DNA of 64,000 bases. It comes from ChocPot-Mid sp043804925 (GTDB lineage Bacteria > Bacteroidota > Ignavibacteria > Kapaibacteriales > UBA2268). The notes beneath the pieces are model-generated. The model worked only from the letters and a program-made list of their open reading frames with translations. It did no database searches and was not told where the DNA came from. Positions 15,008 through 23,900 of the stretch are shown one piece after another. Positions within the stretch are counted from its first letter, which is position 1. Each line of letters starts with the position of its first letter. A program made the translations under genes and the position numbers. The stretch covers positions 1 through 64,000 of the forward strand of contig JAZDIP010000023.1 of NCBI GenBank assembly GCA_043804925.1, in the 5' to 3' direction.

Positions 15008-17179
15008 ATGTATACAGTTAGCACAAATGATTCGGCAATTGAGACACCTTTAGTAAAGGTGATAGGTGTGGATAAGAATAAATGCGTGAATTGTCATGCG
15101 TGTATATCGGTTTGCCCTGTGAAGTTTTGCAATGACGGAAGCGGGGATTATGTGGTGATAAATCCGGACACATGTATCGGATGCGGGAATTGCCTGCAAG
15201 CTTGTACACATGAGGCACGGAAGTATTTTGACGATTTTTATAATTTTATAAATGATATTAATACAGGTGAGAAAATAGTAGCTGTATCTGCACCATCGGT
15301 TGCGGCAAATTTTCCAGGCCGATACTTAAATCTTAATGGGTGGTTGAAGGATTTGGGAGTTGAGGCAAATTTTGATGTGAGTTTTGGAGCAGAGTTAACA
15401 GTCAAGAGTTATCTTGATGTAATAGTTAATAAACAACCGAAAGCGGTAATAGCCCAGCCATGTCCTGCAATTGTATCGTATATAGAACTTTATAAGCCTG
15501 AACTGTTGGAGTTTTTAGCACCTGCTGACAGTCCGATGCTACATACGGTTAAGATGATTAGAGAGTATTACCCTGAATATAATGACTGTAAAATAGCAAT
15601 GATATCACCATGCCTTGCTAAAAGGCGGGAATTTGCAGAGACTGGTTTAGTTGATTATAATATTGGATTAATATCTATAGACAATTATTTGGATGAAAAT
15701 AAAATTGACTTGTCAAAATATCCAAAGACTGATTTCGATAATCCACCTGCAGAAAGAGCGGTACTTTTCTCGACACCGGGAGGTTTAATGAGGACTGCAG
15801 AGAGATGGGTACCGGATATAGGCGAAAAAACAAGAAAGATTGAAGGAACGACAATAATTTATGAATATCTTAACAATGTGTATGATGCGATAATAGATGG
15901 TAAAGGTCCATTGCTGATTGACTGCCTGAATTGTGAACATGGATGCAACGGTGGTACTTTGACAATGAATAAAGATAAGTCACAGGAGGAAATTGAGTAT
16001 TGGGTTGAACAGAGAAATAAGGAGATGAGGGAGTTTTACAAGGAGAAAGGAGAAGGGAAAGAGGTTGAGGTTGAGAGTATTGAGGATTTAGTGAATAAGT
16101 ACTGGAAACCCGGTTTGTATGGCAGAAGCTATGTTAACAGGACGGGGAATGTCAAGCTGAATCAACCTAATGAGCAGCAATTGCAGGAGATATTTCATAT
16201 GATGCATAAGTATTCTGATGCTGATATTTACAATTGTTCTTCTTGTGGTTATAATAAATGTGAAAAGATGGCTTTTGCAATATTTAACGGATTAAATAAG
16301 CCTGAGAATTGTCATTTCTATTTATCTAAAGAGAGTGAAATAGCACATACAGAACTTGTGCATTTAAATGAAACACTTGAGGAAAAGGTAAAAGAGAGAA
16401 CTCAGGAATTACAGGAAAAGAACGAACTGATTATGGATAGTATTAATTATGCTACGAGAATTCAGAATGCGATATTGCCCTGGGAGTCTAAAATTAAAGA
16501 AGAATTGAAAGACTACTTTATTTTATTTAAACCTAAAGATGTTCTTTCTGGAGATTTTTACTGGTTCCATAGTATAGATGGAGTTATATTTATTGCTGCT
16601 GTTGATTGCACAGGTCATGGAATACCGGGGTCTATGCTTTCGATGATTGGATACATGCTGTTAAATGAGATTGTGAAGGAGAAAGAGATTCATGAGCCAT
16701 CGGAGATACTAAAGAATCTGCATGATATGGTACAGATTGTATTGCATCAGCAGGGTGTTTCGGGTAAGTCTGATGAAGGTATGGATATTTGTTTCTGCAG
16801 AATTGATAAGGATAAAAAACAATTAGTATTTTCAGGAGCAAAAAGACCACTCTATATTGTCCGCAATGGAAAGCTGATTGTTATTAAGGGTGATAAGAAG
16901 TCTGTTGGAGGTATGCACATAGATGAGGATGTAGGTTTTACTAATAATGTGATTAAACTTGAAAAGGATGATATGGTATATCTTACTACAGACGGATTGC
17001 TTGACCAGGCAAATGAAAACTGGAAAAGATTTGGCTCAAGAAGATTTAAGGAGATACTGCCAAAGCTGGCAAGTGAATATGTTGACAGCCAGAAAGAGAT
17101 TCTTATTAACCAGTTAGCTGAGCATCAGCTGGGTGAAGAACAGATTGATGATATAACTGTCATAGGATTGAAGCTGTAG
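15008..17179 (+). CDS. [FeFe]-hydrogenase-like sensor fused to SpoIIE/PP2C phosphatase
   Basis: A 723-aa soluble multidomain protein. Res 20-75 is a ferredoxin domain with two [4Fe-4S] motifs (C26, C29, C32, C36 and C56, C59, C62, C66). Res ~85-350 is a hydrogenase large-subunit-like domain with H-cluster cysteines C152 (QPCPA), C202 (SPCLAK), C309 and C313 (CEHGC). The proton-relay cysteine of catalytic enzymes is replaced by P151, which favours a sensory role. Another Fe-S domain follows with YNCSSCGYNKC, then a coiled coil, then a SpoIIE phosphatase with metal aspartates in LSGDF, VDCTGHG, TTDGL and QIDDITV. Preceded by AAAGGAGC 6 nt from the ATG. It probably dephosphorylates the SiaC-like protein in response to a redox or gas signal (inferred). 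Confidence 0.85.
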   Translation: MYTVSTNDSAIETPLVKVIGVDKNKCVNCHACISVCPVKFCNDGSGDYVVINPDTCIGCGNCLQACTHEARKYFDDFYNFINDINTGEKIVAVSAPSVAANFPGRYLNLNGWLKDLGVEANFDVSFGAELTVKSYLDVIVNKQPKAVIAQPCPAIVSYIELYKPELLEFLAPADSPMLHTVKMIREYYPEYNDCKIAMISPCLAKRREFAETGLVDYNIGLISIDNYLDENKIDLSKYPKTDFDNPPAERAVLFSTPGGLMRTAERWVPDIGEKTRKIEGTTIIYEYLNNVYDAIIDGKGPLLIDCLNCEHGCNGGTLTMNKDKSQEEIEYWVEQRNKEMREFYKEKGEGKEVEVESIEDLVNKYWKPGLYGRSYVNRTGNVKLNQPNEQQLQEIFHMMHKYSDADIYNCSSCGYNKCEKMAFAIFNGLNKPENCHFYLSKESEIAHTELVHLNETLEEKVKERTQELQEKNELIMDSINYATRIQNAILPWESKIKEELKDYFILFKPKDVLSGDFYWFHSIDGVIFIAAVDCTGHGIPGSMLSMIGYMLLNEIVKEKEIHEPSEILKNLHDMVQIVLHQQGVSGKSDEGMDICFCRIDKDKKQLVFSGAKRPLYIVRNGKLIVIKGDKKSVGGMHIDEDVGFTNNVIKLEKDDMVYLTTDGLLDQANENWKRFGSRRFKEILPKLASEYVDSQKEILINQLAEHQLGEEQIDDITVIGLKL

Positions 17180-17243
17180 TTGATGGTCAATGGTTAATTG
17201 TTAATTTAATTTTGAATTTGTATTATAGTTTAGTAAGGTGTAT

Positions 17244-18425
17244 ATGCGATTGTGCAGGAGTTTATTGGTTGTTGTTGTTAGTCTAATATTTTCAATGTCA
17301 GTACACGGGCAGAGCTGGGAAGAGCTTGCGAGTCTGCCAAATCCAACAGGATTTCCTGTGATGGCTTCGGCAAATGGGAAAATATATTTATTGTCTGGTA
17401 CTCAGGGAACTTTGGCAAAGACTTTTGAATACAATCCTGAGACTAATAGCTGGTCTGAGAAAGCAACAATTCCTTCAGGTACTATTTATGCATCCGGAGT
17501 TGAGTTAGATGGAAAAATCTACGTTATGGGTGGAGGTCAAAATAATGTTAAGAAAAATCTGCATTATATTTATGACCCTCTGACTGATACTGTTGTTGAA
17601 GGAGATACTTTGATGACACCAAGAATGTATCATAATGCAGCTGTTTCTAACGGAAAGATATATCTTATTGGAGGTCAGAACGGTGATGGTACAACAGAAT
17701 GGTATTTTGATGAATATACTCCTGAAACGAATAGCTGGGTTCGCAAGACTCAGACTCCTCATAATCAGGCATGGTATTGCGGTGCTGTGGGAATCGGAAC
17801 AAAGTTTTACAGGATAGCGGGAGGACGTTGGAATGCACCAACAGATTATTTTGACTGCTATGATACTGAAACAGATACCTGGGAAGTGCTTGACCCTTTC
17901 CCCATAACTCTTCATGCTCCAAGTGCTGTTAATTTTCAGGATAAAATTATAGTTATGGGTGGTTACAATAATGAAGAGAAAATTGATTCGATTTACACTT
18001 ACTATCCAACAAGCGGTTTATGGATTCTGTCATTCAGCCGGCTTCCTGTTGCAATGGCATATCATAAATCGGCTGTGATTGGAAATTATATTTATGTTTA
18101 CTTTAAGCCCGAAGGCAGTCAATCGGGACTTTTGTGGCGTTCTAAATTTGGGACAACAGACATTAGAGAAAATACTACTTTTGAAATTAATATCTTTCCC
18201 AATCCTTGTACGGAGCAGTTTCTGATTGATTTGCCATGTATTCCAAATACTGAATTCGGCATAGAAATTTCTGATATATTGGGAAGAACAGTTTTATCTC
18301 AAGATAAGATATTAAACTTTGGTGCTAAAAATATTATTAATTTACCCAATATAAAATCAGGAGTTTATTTTATAAACGTTAATATTAATGGCAATAAATT
18401 TACAAGAACACTATTGGTTAATTAA
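17244..18425 (+). CDS. Kelch-repeat T9SS-sorted secreted protein
   Basis: About 393 aa from the ATG at 17244; a GTG two codons upstream is the alternative. Signal peptide res ~1-23 (ending VHGQ). Five to six Kelch blades follow, each with a hydrophobic run and GG pair (GKIYLLSG, GKIYVMGGG, GKIYLIGGQ, FYRIAGGRW, KIIVMGGY) and a YxPxTxxW-type strand. The C-terminal sorting domain runs from IFPNPC to SGVYFINVNI. It is a beta-propeller expected to act outside the cell. It lies 64 nt after the hydrogenase-phosphatase gene but has its own signal peptide and a different theme, so it is probably not part of that system. Confidence 0.85.
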   Translation: MRLCRSLLVVVVSLIFSMSVHGQSWEELASLPNPTGFPVMASANGKIYLLSGTQGTLAKTFEYNPETNSWSEKATIPSGTIYASGVELDGKIYVMGGGQNNVKKNLHYIYDPLTDTVVEGDTLMTPRMYHNAAVSNGKIYLIGGQNGDGTTEWYFDEYTPETNSWVRKTQTPHNQAWYCGAVGIGTKFYRIAGGRWNAPTDYFDCYDTETDTWEVLDPFPITLHAPSAVNFQDKIIVMGGYNNEEKIDSIYTYYPTSGLWILSFSRLPVAMAYHKSAVIGNYIYVYFKPEGSQSGLLWRSKFGTTDIRENTTFEINIFPNPCTEQFLIDLPCIPNTEFGIEISDILGRTVLSQDKILNFGAKNIINLPNIKSGVYFINVNINGNKFTRTLLVN

Positions 18426-18437
18426 ATAGTAATTATT

Positions 18438-20501
18438 ATGAAAAGTCTACTAAAAAAAACATACATTATTGGATTTATATTGTTCCTTACAACTGCAGGA
18501 GTTTTGTCTCAAGAATTGGTTAGTACCGAACCACAATTACGGAATGTAGTGCTAGAAGAATTCACAGGAATTCATTGCGGGAATTGTCCCGGAGGACATA
18601 AAAAAGCCAAGGAACTGGCTGAATCGAATCCGGGAAGAGTTGTTCTTATTGCTATACATGAAGGTTCTTATGCTAATCCGGGAGTAGGTGAACCGGATTT
18701 CAGAACTCAATGGGGAGCTTCGATACTTGCACAAACAAAATTATCAGGATTTCCTGCCGGAACCATCAACCGGTTGAGATTTCCGGGTTCAGATTATTCT
18801 TTCCCCTATAACACACAGATGACAGGCGGCATGGCTTTAGGTCCTAACGGCTGGGACACGGCTTCAAATGATAGTATTCTTAACGGGGAGTTTTCACCTG
18901 TGAATATTGCTGCAAAAACCCGGTGGAATAATGACACAAGGGAATTGGAAATTGATGTTGAACTCTATTTTACTGAGGACATACCTGACGGAGCAAAGTT
19001 TAATATTGCTTTTCTTGAAAGTCATGTTTGGGGACCTCAGACAGGTGCTTCAGACCCAAAGAATTATGAGCACAATCATATACTACGGGATTTAATAACC
19101 GGTCAATGGGGTGAAAACATTTCGCAAACTCAAAAAGGGAGTACATTCAGCAAAACGTTTACATACCAGGTCTCTGAAAAATTTAATATCCTGAATTGCG
19201 ATATTGCACTTTTTGTAACCAAATCTAACAATGAGGAGATATTTACAGGAATTGAGCAGAAAGTAATTCCTCCCAAAATCTCAACTGAAAATTTTGATGG
19301 TAGAATAATAAATACAACGAGTAAAAGCAGCGAAGAAATAAATATTGACCTAACAAATATTTCAGATAATGATGTTTTCTTAGACATTACTTTCGAGAAA
19401 TCAGAAAGGACTCCCGAGGATTGGCGTATAACTTTTATTAATCCTGCTGACTCACACTTTTTACTGCCAGCAGGCATGAAATTTCATATAACATTATTGA
19501 TATTGACAAGCGAATCAAAAGGTATCGGTGATTTTATTATAAAGTTTGCCGATGGTGATTCAATTTCAACTCCTGTTTATGATACAATAACAGTTTTAAC
19601 GACAGATATTCAGTTCCTTGAGATTGAAGGTGGAGGTTCTGATTTGGCTGTCCTTCAAAATGCAAGAAAAGATTTCGTTTCCTTCCCGGCACAAACATAT
19701 AATGATGTTTCAGCAAATTTGAATGATTTAAAAATTGTCGTATGGAATTGTGGAAAAACCGGCAGGTTATCTTCTTCAGAAGCGAATATTCTTGTAGATT
19801 TATTTTCAAAAGGAACGGGATTGCTTATTAATGGCTCAGGTGCATTGCCAACTTTGACAATGGAAAATTCATCTCATGCATTATTTACAACACTTGGAAT
19901 TGCATGGACAGAATTTAATCAATTGACCGAGCAGACTTTTACACTAAAGGGTATCGAGAATGACCCTGTTACACGAGATTTCGAAGCATCTGGATTATCA
20001 GTTGCAAACAATGGATATTTGATGCAATCAACAGATATCAGAGATGGAAACATAGCTTTTCCTATGATTAAAATGTTGGAAAACAACAAAACAATTAGCA
20101 CAAGGACTGAAACAGAAACAGCGAAAGCTGTTTATCTCGGATTTAATATGAAAATTATTGAAGATGTTGAAATACAACAAACACTGATTGCAGGAATAAT
20201 TGACTGGATTGACGGTGTTGTGTCTGTAGATGAAAAAGAAATTAAGAACAATCCAAATTACATTGAGATTTCCTATTCCACTAATGGAGAAATTGGTTTC
20301 AAAATTAAAAATATCAAGAATGATAATCAAGGCATTGATTTTTACATTATTGATCTATTAGGAAGAAAGATAAGAAGCTTTTACATAGGAAAAATGAACA
20401 GTTCAGATTATTCATTCATGATAAATGACATTCATCCTGGATTTTATATAGCGGTATTGCAAACAGTTCATGGGATAGTCAGCAAGCCGTTTATAAAATA
20501 A
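18438..20501 (+). CDS. Omp28-like thioredoxin-fold T9SS-sorted protein
   Basis: A 687-aa secreted protein. Signal peptide res 1-24. An Omp28-type domain follows, with VVLEEFTGIHCGNCPGGH (CxxC at C47 and C50), as in thioredoxin-fold outer-surface proteins of Bacteroidota, spanning roughly res 30-280. The middle region (res ~290-600) is immunoglobulin-like and then resembles a GATase/ThuA-type fold (weak). The C-terminal sorting domain ends GFYIAVLQTVHGIVSKPFIK. It lies 12 nt behind the Kelch gene and is likely co-transcribed. The CxxC suggests a redox or metal-linked surface function; none is proven. Confidence 0.8.
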   Translation: MKSLLKKTYIIGFILFLTTAGVLSQELVSTEPQLRNVVLEEFTGIHCGNCPGGHKKAKELAESNPGRVVLIAIHEGSYANPGVGEPDFRTQWGASILAQTKLSGFPAGTINRLRFPGSDYSFPYNTQMTGGMALGPNGWDTASNDSILNGEFSPVNIAAKTRWNNDTRELEIDVELYFTEDIPDGAKFNIAFLESHVWGPQTGASDPKNYEHNHILRDLITGQWGENISQTQKGSTFSKTFTYQVSEKFNILNCDIALFVTKSNNEEIFTGIEQKVIPPKISTENFDGRIINTTSKSSEEINIDLTNISDNDVFLDITFEKSERTPEDWRITFINPADSHFLLPAGMKFHITLLILTSESKGIGDFIIKFADGDSISTPVYDTITVLTTDIQFLEIEGGGSDLAVLQNARKDFVSFPAQTYNDVSANLNDLKIVVWNCGKTGRLSSSEANILVDLFSKGTGLLINGSGALPTLTMENSSHALFTTLGIAWTEFNQLTEQTFTLKGIENDPVTRDFEASGLSVANNGYLMQSTDIRDGNIAFPMIKMLENNKTISTRTETETAKAVYLGFNMKIIEDVEIQQTLIAGIIDWIDGVVSVDEKEIKNNPNYIEISYSTNGEIGFKIKNIKNDNQGIDFYIIDLLGRKIRSFYIGKMNSSDYSFMINDIHPGFYIAVLQTVHGIVSKPFIK

Positions 20502-20506
20502 AAAAA

Positions 20507-20533
20507 AAGGAGCTTTCTAAACACCAGCTCCTT
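20507..20533. terminator. bidirectional rho-independent terminator
   Basis: Stem AAGGAGCT (20507-20514) and AGCTCCTT (20526-20533) with an 11-nt loop. A-runs lie on the left and a T-rich stretch on the right. It separates the convergent Omp28-like and peroxiredoxin genes. Confidence 0.75.
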
Positions 20534-20555
20534 ATAATTTAATTACAGTAAAATC

Positions 20556-21107
20556 TTAATTCAAAGTTTTCTGCCCGGGCTGCCAATTGCATGGCGTAAG
20601 TTTGCCGGACTGCAAACCTTGCAAAACTCTGAGAACTTCGGAAGAATTTCTGCCTACTGATTCGGGATGAATAACGGTATATTGTAAATCTCCATCAGGA
20701 TTGATAATATATAATCCTCTCAAAGCATAACCGGTTTCTTTTTTTAAAATCTCGTAATCTTTTGCAATTCTTCTTGTGAAATCAGCTAACATTGGATATG
20801 GAAGATTTTTCAATCCGCCATGGCTTTGTCTCCATGCAAGGTGTGAATGATGACTGTCCGTTGAGCATGCAATAACTTCGCAATTTAATTCTTTGAAATT
20901 ATCGTAATTTGTTCCAAAATCTTCAATTTCAGTGGGGCAAACAAAAGTAAAATCCAAAGGATAGAAAAATAATACGACCCATTTACCTTTATAATCATCT
21001 AAAGAAATTTCTTTGAAAGCATTGTCAGCATTCAATTTTGATGAATCTCCTCCAACAACTGCTTTACCTTTAAAAAATGGTGCTTTTTGTCCAACTAATA
21101 ATCCCAT
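20556..21107 (-). CDS. typical 2-Cys peroxiredoxin (AhpC/TSA family)
   Basis: A 183-aa thiol peroxidase that reduces hydroperoxides. The peroxidatic Cys is C57 in FTFVCPTE, and the resolving Cys is C173 in LTPCNWQPG. The conserved W/R helper segment SHHSHLAW is also present. Length and VCP motifs fit Prx1/AhpC rather than bacterioferritin-comigratory or atypical types. No reductase partner (AhpF) is next to it. It is transcribed alone, convergent with the Omp28-like gene across the terminator. Confidence 0.93.
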   Translation of the reverse strand: MGLLVGQKAPFFKGKAVVGGDSSKLNADNAFKEISLDDYKGKWVVLFFYPLDFTFVCPTEIEDFGTNYDNFKELNCEVIACSTDSHHSHLAWRQSHGGLKNLPYPMLADFTRRIAKDYEILKKETGYALRGLYIINPDGDLQYTVIHPESVGRNSSEVLRVLQGLQSGKLTPCNWQPGQKTLN

Positions 21108-21292
21108 ATTGTGTCTCCTATTTAAGTTAATAATTAATTAATAATTTAGTATAAACTAATTCAATATTACGATAAAAATAAATATTTAGTGTTTTGGAGC
21201 ATTGAAATAAATAGTTTTTTGTAATTTAGTAGTTCTTATTTGATTAAAAAGAATATAATTATATAATATAAATAAACAGTTGGGAAAAAACA

Positions 21293-23626
21293 ATGGCAGA
21301 AAAAACATTGGTAGTAGTAGAATCACCTGCAAAGTCTAAAACTATAAATAAGTATTTGGGCAAGAATTATGTTGTGGAAGCATCAGTAGGTCATGTCAAA
21401 GATTTGGTAACGTTTAAGCTTGGAGTGGACGTAGAAAATGACTTTCAACCAAGATATGTTACAATAAGGGGAAAAGCTGAAATAATCAAGAAATTGAAAC
21501 AACTTGCAAAAAGTTCCGGACAGGTCCTGATAGCGACCGACCCTGACCGTGAGGGTGAGGCAATTGCATGGCATATTGCTGAGGAAATCAAGAAAATTAA
21601 TACAAATGTTAAACGGGTTATATTTAATGAAATCACTAAAAATGGTGTTAAAAAAGGGTTGAATGATCCGAGAGAGATTGATGAAAAGTTGTTCATGTCT
21701 CAACAAGCACGTCGTGTGATGGATAGACTGATTGGCTTTCAGGTTTCGCCATTTTTGTCGAGAGCTTTGATTCAGAAGACATCCCAGGCACTATCGGCTG
21801 GAAGGGTACAATCAGTTGCCCTTAGGATTATTTCAGAAAGAGAATTTCACATTAAGAATTTTTTATCTGTTGATTTTTGGAATATTAATGGTTCCTTCAA
21901 GACAAACGGTTCGAATTTTAATGCGAAATTAATTAGATTTGATGGCAAAGATATTAAAAATCCGGAAGGTTCAGGCAAGGGATTAACTCCTGAAGAGAAT
22001 ATTAAAATTGCTGAAAAACTTTCGATGATTAATTTCATCAGAACGCAAGAACAAGCTGATGAATTGATTGAGAGATTAAAAAAAGAAAATTATAATATCA
22101 GCGATATAAATAAAAAATCCATTTCTAAAAAGCCTTTTGCACCGTTTACGACCAGCAGTTTACAACAAGAAGCATCCCGTCATTTAGGATTCAATAATAA
22201 AAAGACGATGAGCTTGGCTCAACGGCTTTATGAAGGTGTGAGTGTTGGTGATGAAGGAGCTGTTGGTTTGATTACATACATGAGGACTGACTCTGTCAGA
22301 TTAAGCCCTGAAGCACAAAATGCCGCCAGAGATTACATTAATAAAAATTTTGGTGCTGAGTATGTGCCATCGACTATTCCTGAATATACATCTAAATCGA
22401 AAAATGTACAGGATGCACATGAAGCTATTAGACCAACAATTCTTGAATATACTCCTGCCGAAATAAAGAAACATCTTGAAAAAGATATGGCAGAGTTATA
22501 TGAATTGATATTTAACCGATTTGTTGCATCCCAGATGACACCTGCAGAATATGACCAAACAACAGTAGAGATAAAAGGAGGAGATTTTATATTCAGAGCC
22601 ACAGGTTCAGTACTTAAGTTCAAAGGGTTCCTTGCAGTTTATCAGGAAGGTAAAGAAAACGGGAATGGTGATGAAAATGGTAAGGAAAGTTTTGATTTGC
22701 CTGAAAATTTGGCTAATGGTATGAATTTAAATTTATTCAATGCTGTTGCGAATCAGTCCCAAACTAAGCCCATGCCAAGATACAATTCAGCAAGTCTTGT
22801 AAAAGAACTTGATGAGAAAGGTATTGGAAGGCCGAGTACTTATGCTGCAATAATAAGCACATTGCTTGACAGGAATTATGTTACAATGGAAAAGAAATCT
22901 TTTGTTCCAACTCAGTTGGGCGATGATGTTAATGAGGTATTAGTTAAGAATTTCCCTGATTTATTTGATATCAGCTTTACGGCAGATATGGAAGAAAATC
23001 TTGACAATGTCGCCGAAGGTGAAAAATCCTATGTTCAGATATTGAATAACTTTTACGAACCATTTACAAAATCATTGAAGTATGCTGAAGAACATGGAGA
23101 TATTCCGGAGATTGAGTGTGAAGTTTGTCATGCACCAATGGTAATCAAAGTAAGCCGCAGAGGAAGATTTTTGGGTTGCTCGAAATATCCTGATTGCACA
23201 AATACCAAACCATTGCCAAAAATTCAGGATGAAATCAAGAAAGAACCTGAAATAGCTGAAGGAATAATATGCCCTGAATGTGGAAGCCCTATGTTTTTGA
23301 GAGAAAGCCGTTATGGAAAGTTTTATGGTTGCACTAAATATCCCGAATGTAAAGGAACATTACCTTATACAACAGGTATAGTATGCCCCAAATGCAAAGA
23401 AGGAAGTGTTGTTGAGCGGTTCAGCCCGAAATCCAAGAAGAAGTTTTACGGATGCAGCCGTTATCCCGATTGTGATTATATTACAAAGTACGAACCCATT
23501 GATAAAAAATGTCCTAAATGCGGTCATTACTACATTGAAGGACGCTTCAAAAAAGTTGAAGAAGAATGGGTGAAATACCAGCGCTGTCCCGAATGCAATG
23601 AAGTGTTTGAAATAAAAGCAGAATAA
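21293..23626 (+). CDS. topA: DNA topoisomerase I
   Basis: A 777-aa type IA topoisomerase relaxing negative supercoils. The N-terminal Toprim domain has LVVVESPAKSKTI and TDPDREGEAIAWH. The active-site tyrosine lies in LITYMRTDSVRLS (res ~325-340). The C-terminus holds four zinc-ribbon-like modules, each CxxC ... C-x(4)-C type (CEVCHAP..CSKYPDC, CPECGSP..CTKYPEC, CPKCKEG..CSRYPDC, CPKCGHY..CPEC). All parts are intact and the length is normal. Confidence 0.97.
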   Translation: MAEKTLVVVESPAKSKTINKYLGKNYVVEASVGHVKDLVTFKLGVDVENDFQPRYVTIRGKAEIIKKLKQLAKSSGQVLIATDPDREGEAIAWHIAEEIKKINTNVKRVIFNEITKNGVKKGLNDPREIDEKLFMSQQARRVMDRLIGFQVSPFLSRALIQKTSQALSAGRVQSVALRIISEREFHIKNFLSVDFWNINGSFKTNGSNFNAKLIRFDGKDIKNPEGSGKGLTPEENIKIAEKLSMINFIRTQEQADELIERLKKENYNISDINKKSISKKPFAPFTTSSLQQEASRHLGFNNKKTMSLAQRLYEGVSVGDEGAVGLITYMRTDSVRLSPEAQNAARDYINKNFGAEYVPSTIPEYTSKSKNVQDAHEAIRPTILEYTPAEIKKHLEKDMAELYELIFNRFVASQMTPAEYDQTTVEIKGGDFIFRATGSVLKFKGFLAVYQEGKENGNGDENGKESFDLPENLANGMNLNLFNAVANQSQTKPMPRYNSASLVKELDEKGIGRPSTYAAIISTLLDRNYVTMEKKSFVPTQLGDDVNEVLVKNFPDLFDISFTADMEENLDNVAEGEKSYVQILNNFYEPFTKSLKYAEEHGDIPEIECEVCHAPMVIKVSRRGRFLGCSKYPDCTNTKPLPKIQDEIKKEPEIAEGIICPECGSPMFLRESRYGKFYGCTKYPECKGTLPYTTGIVCPKCKEGSVVERFSPKSKKKFYGCSRYPDCDYITKYEPIDKKCPKCGHYYIEGRFKKVEEEWVKYQRCPECNEVFEIKAE

Positions 23627-23847
23627 AAAATTTAATAATATAAGCTTTAAGCGAACATAATAAAGAATCTTTATAGAAAGTAAATAACTGTGTTTCGCTA
23701 GATATAAAAATTTACTTCTCTCTTTCCGGTAAAGCGGGATTGTGCTTGTTTGAGCAATACAATAATAAAGTTCTTCAATTAAATAATATTGATATTTGTT
23801 AAGGTTAGTAGTTAACACAGTGGACTGAAGTTTTATGTGAATTATTG

Positions 23848-23855
23848 TATATTTG
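23848..23855 (+). promoter_or_regulatory. possible Bacteroidota -7 box
   Basis: TATATTTG matches the Bacteroidota -7 consensus TAnnTTTG, 45 nt upstream of the hydrolase-like ATG. No good TTTG -33 box at the expected spacing, so weak. Confidence 0.3.
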
Positions 23856-23900
23856 TAATCAAATATTGGTTTAATGTAAAATAAGTATAATGGAAGTTTG

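Noticed and set aside
12851..17179. Diguanylate cyclase (SiaD) in the Sia-like locus
   Set aside because: No GGDEF motif in any of the four proteins or close neighbours.
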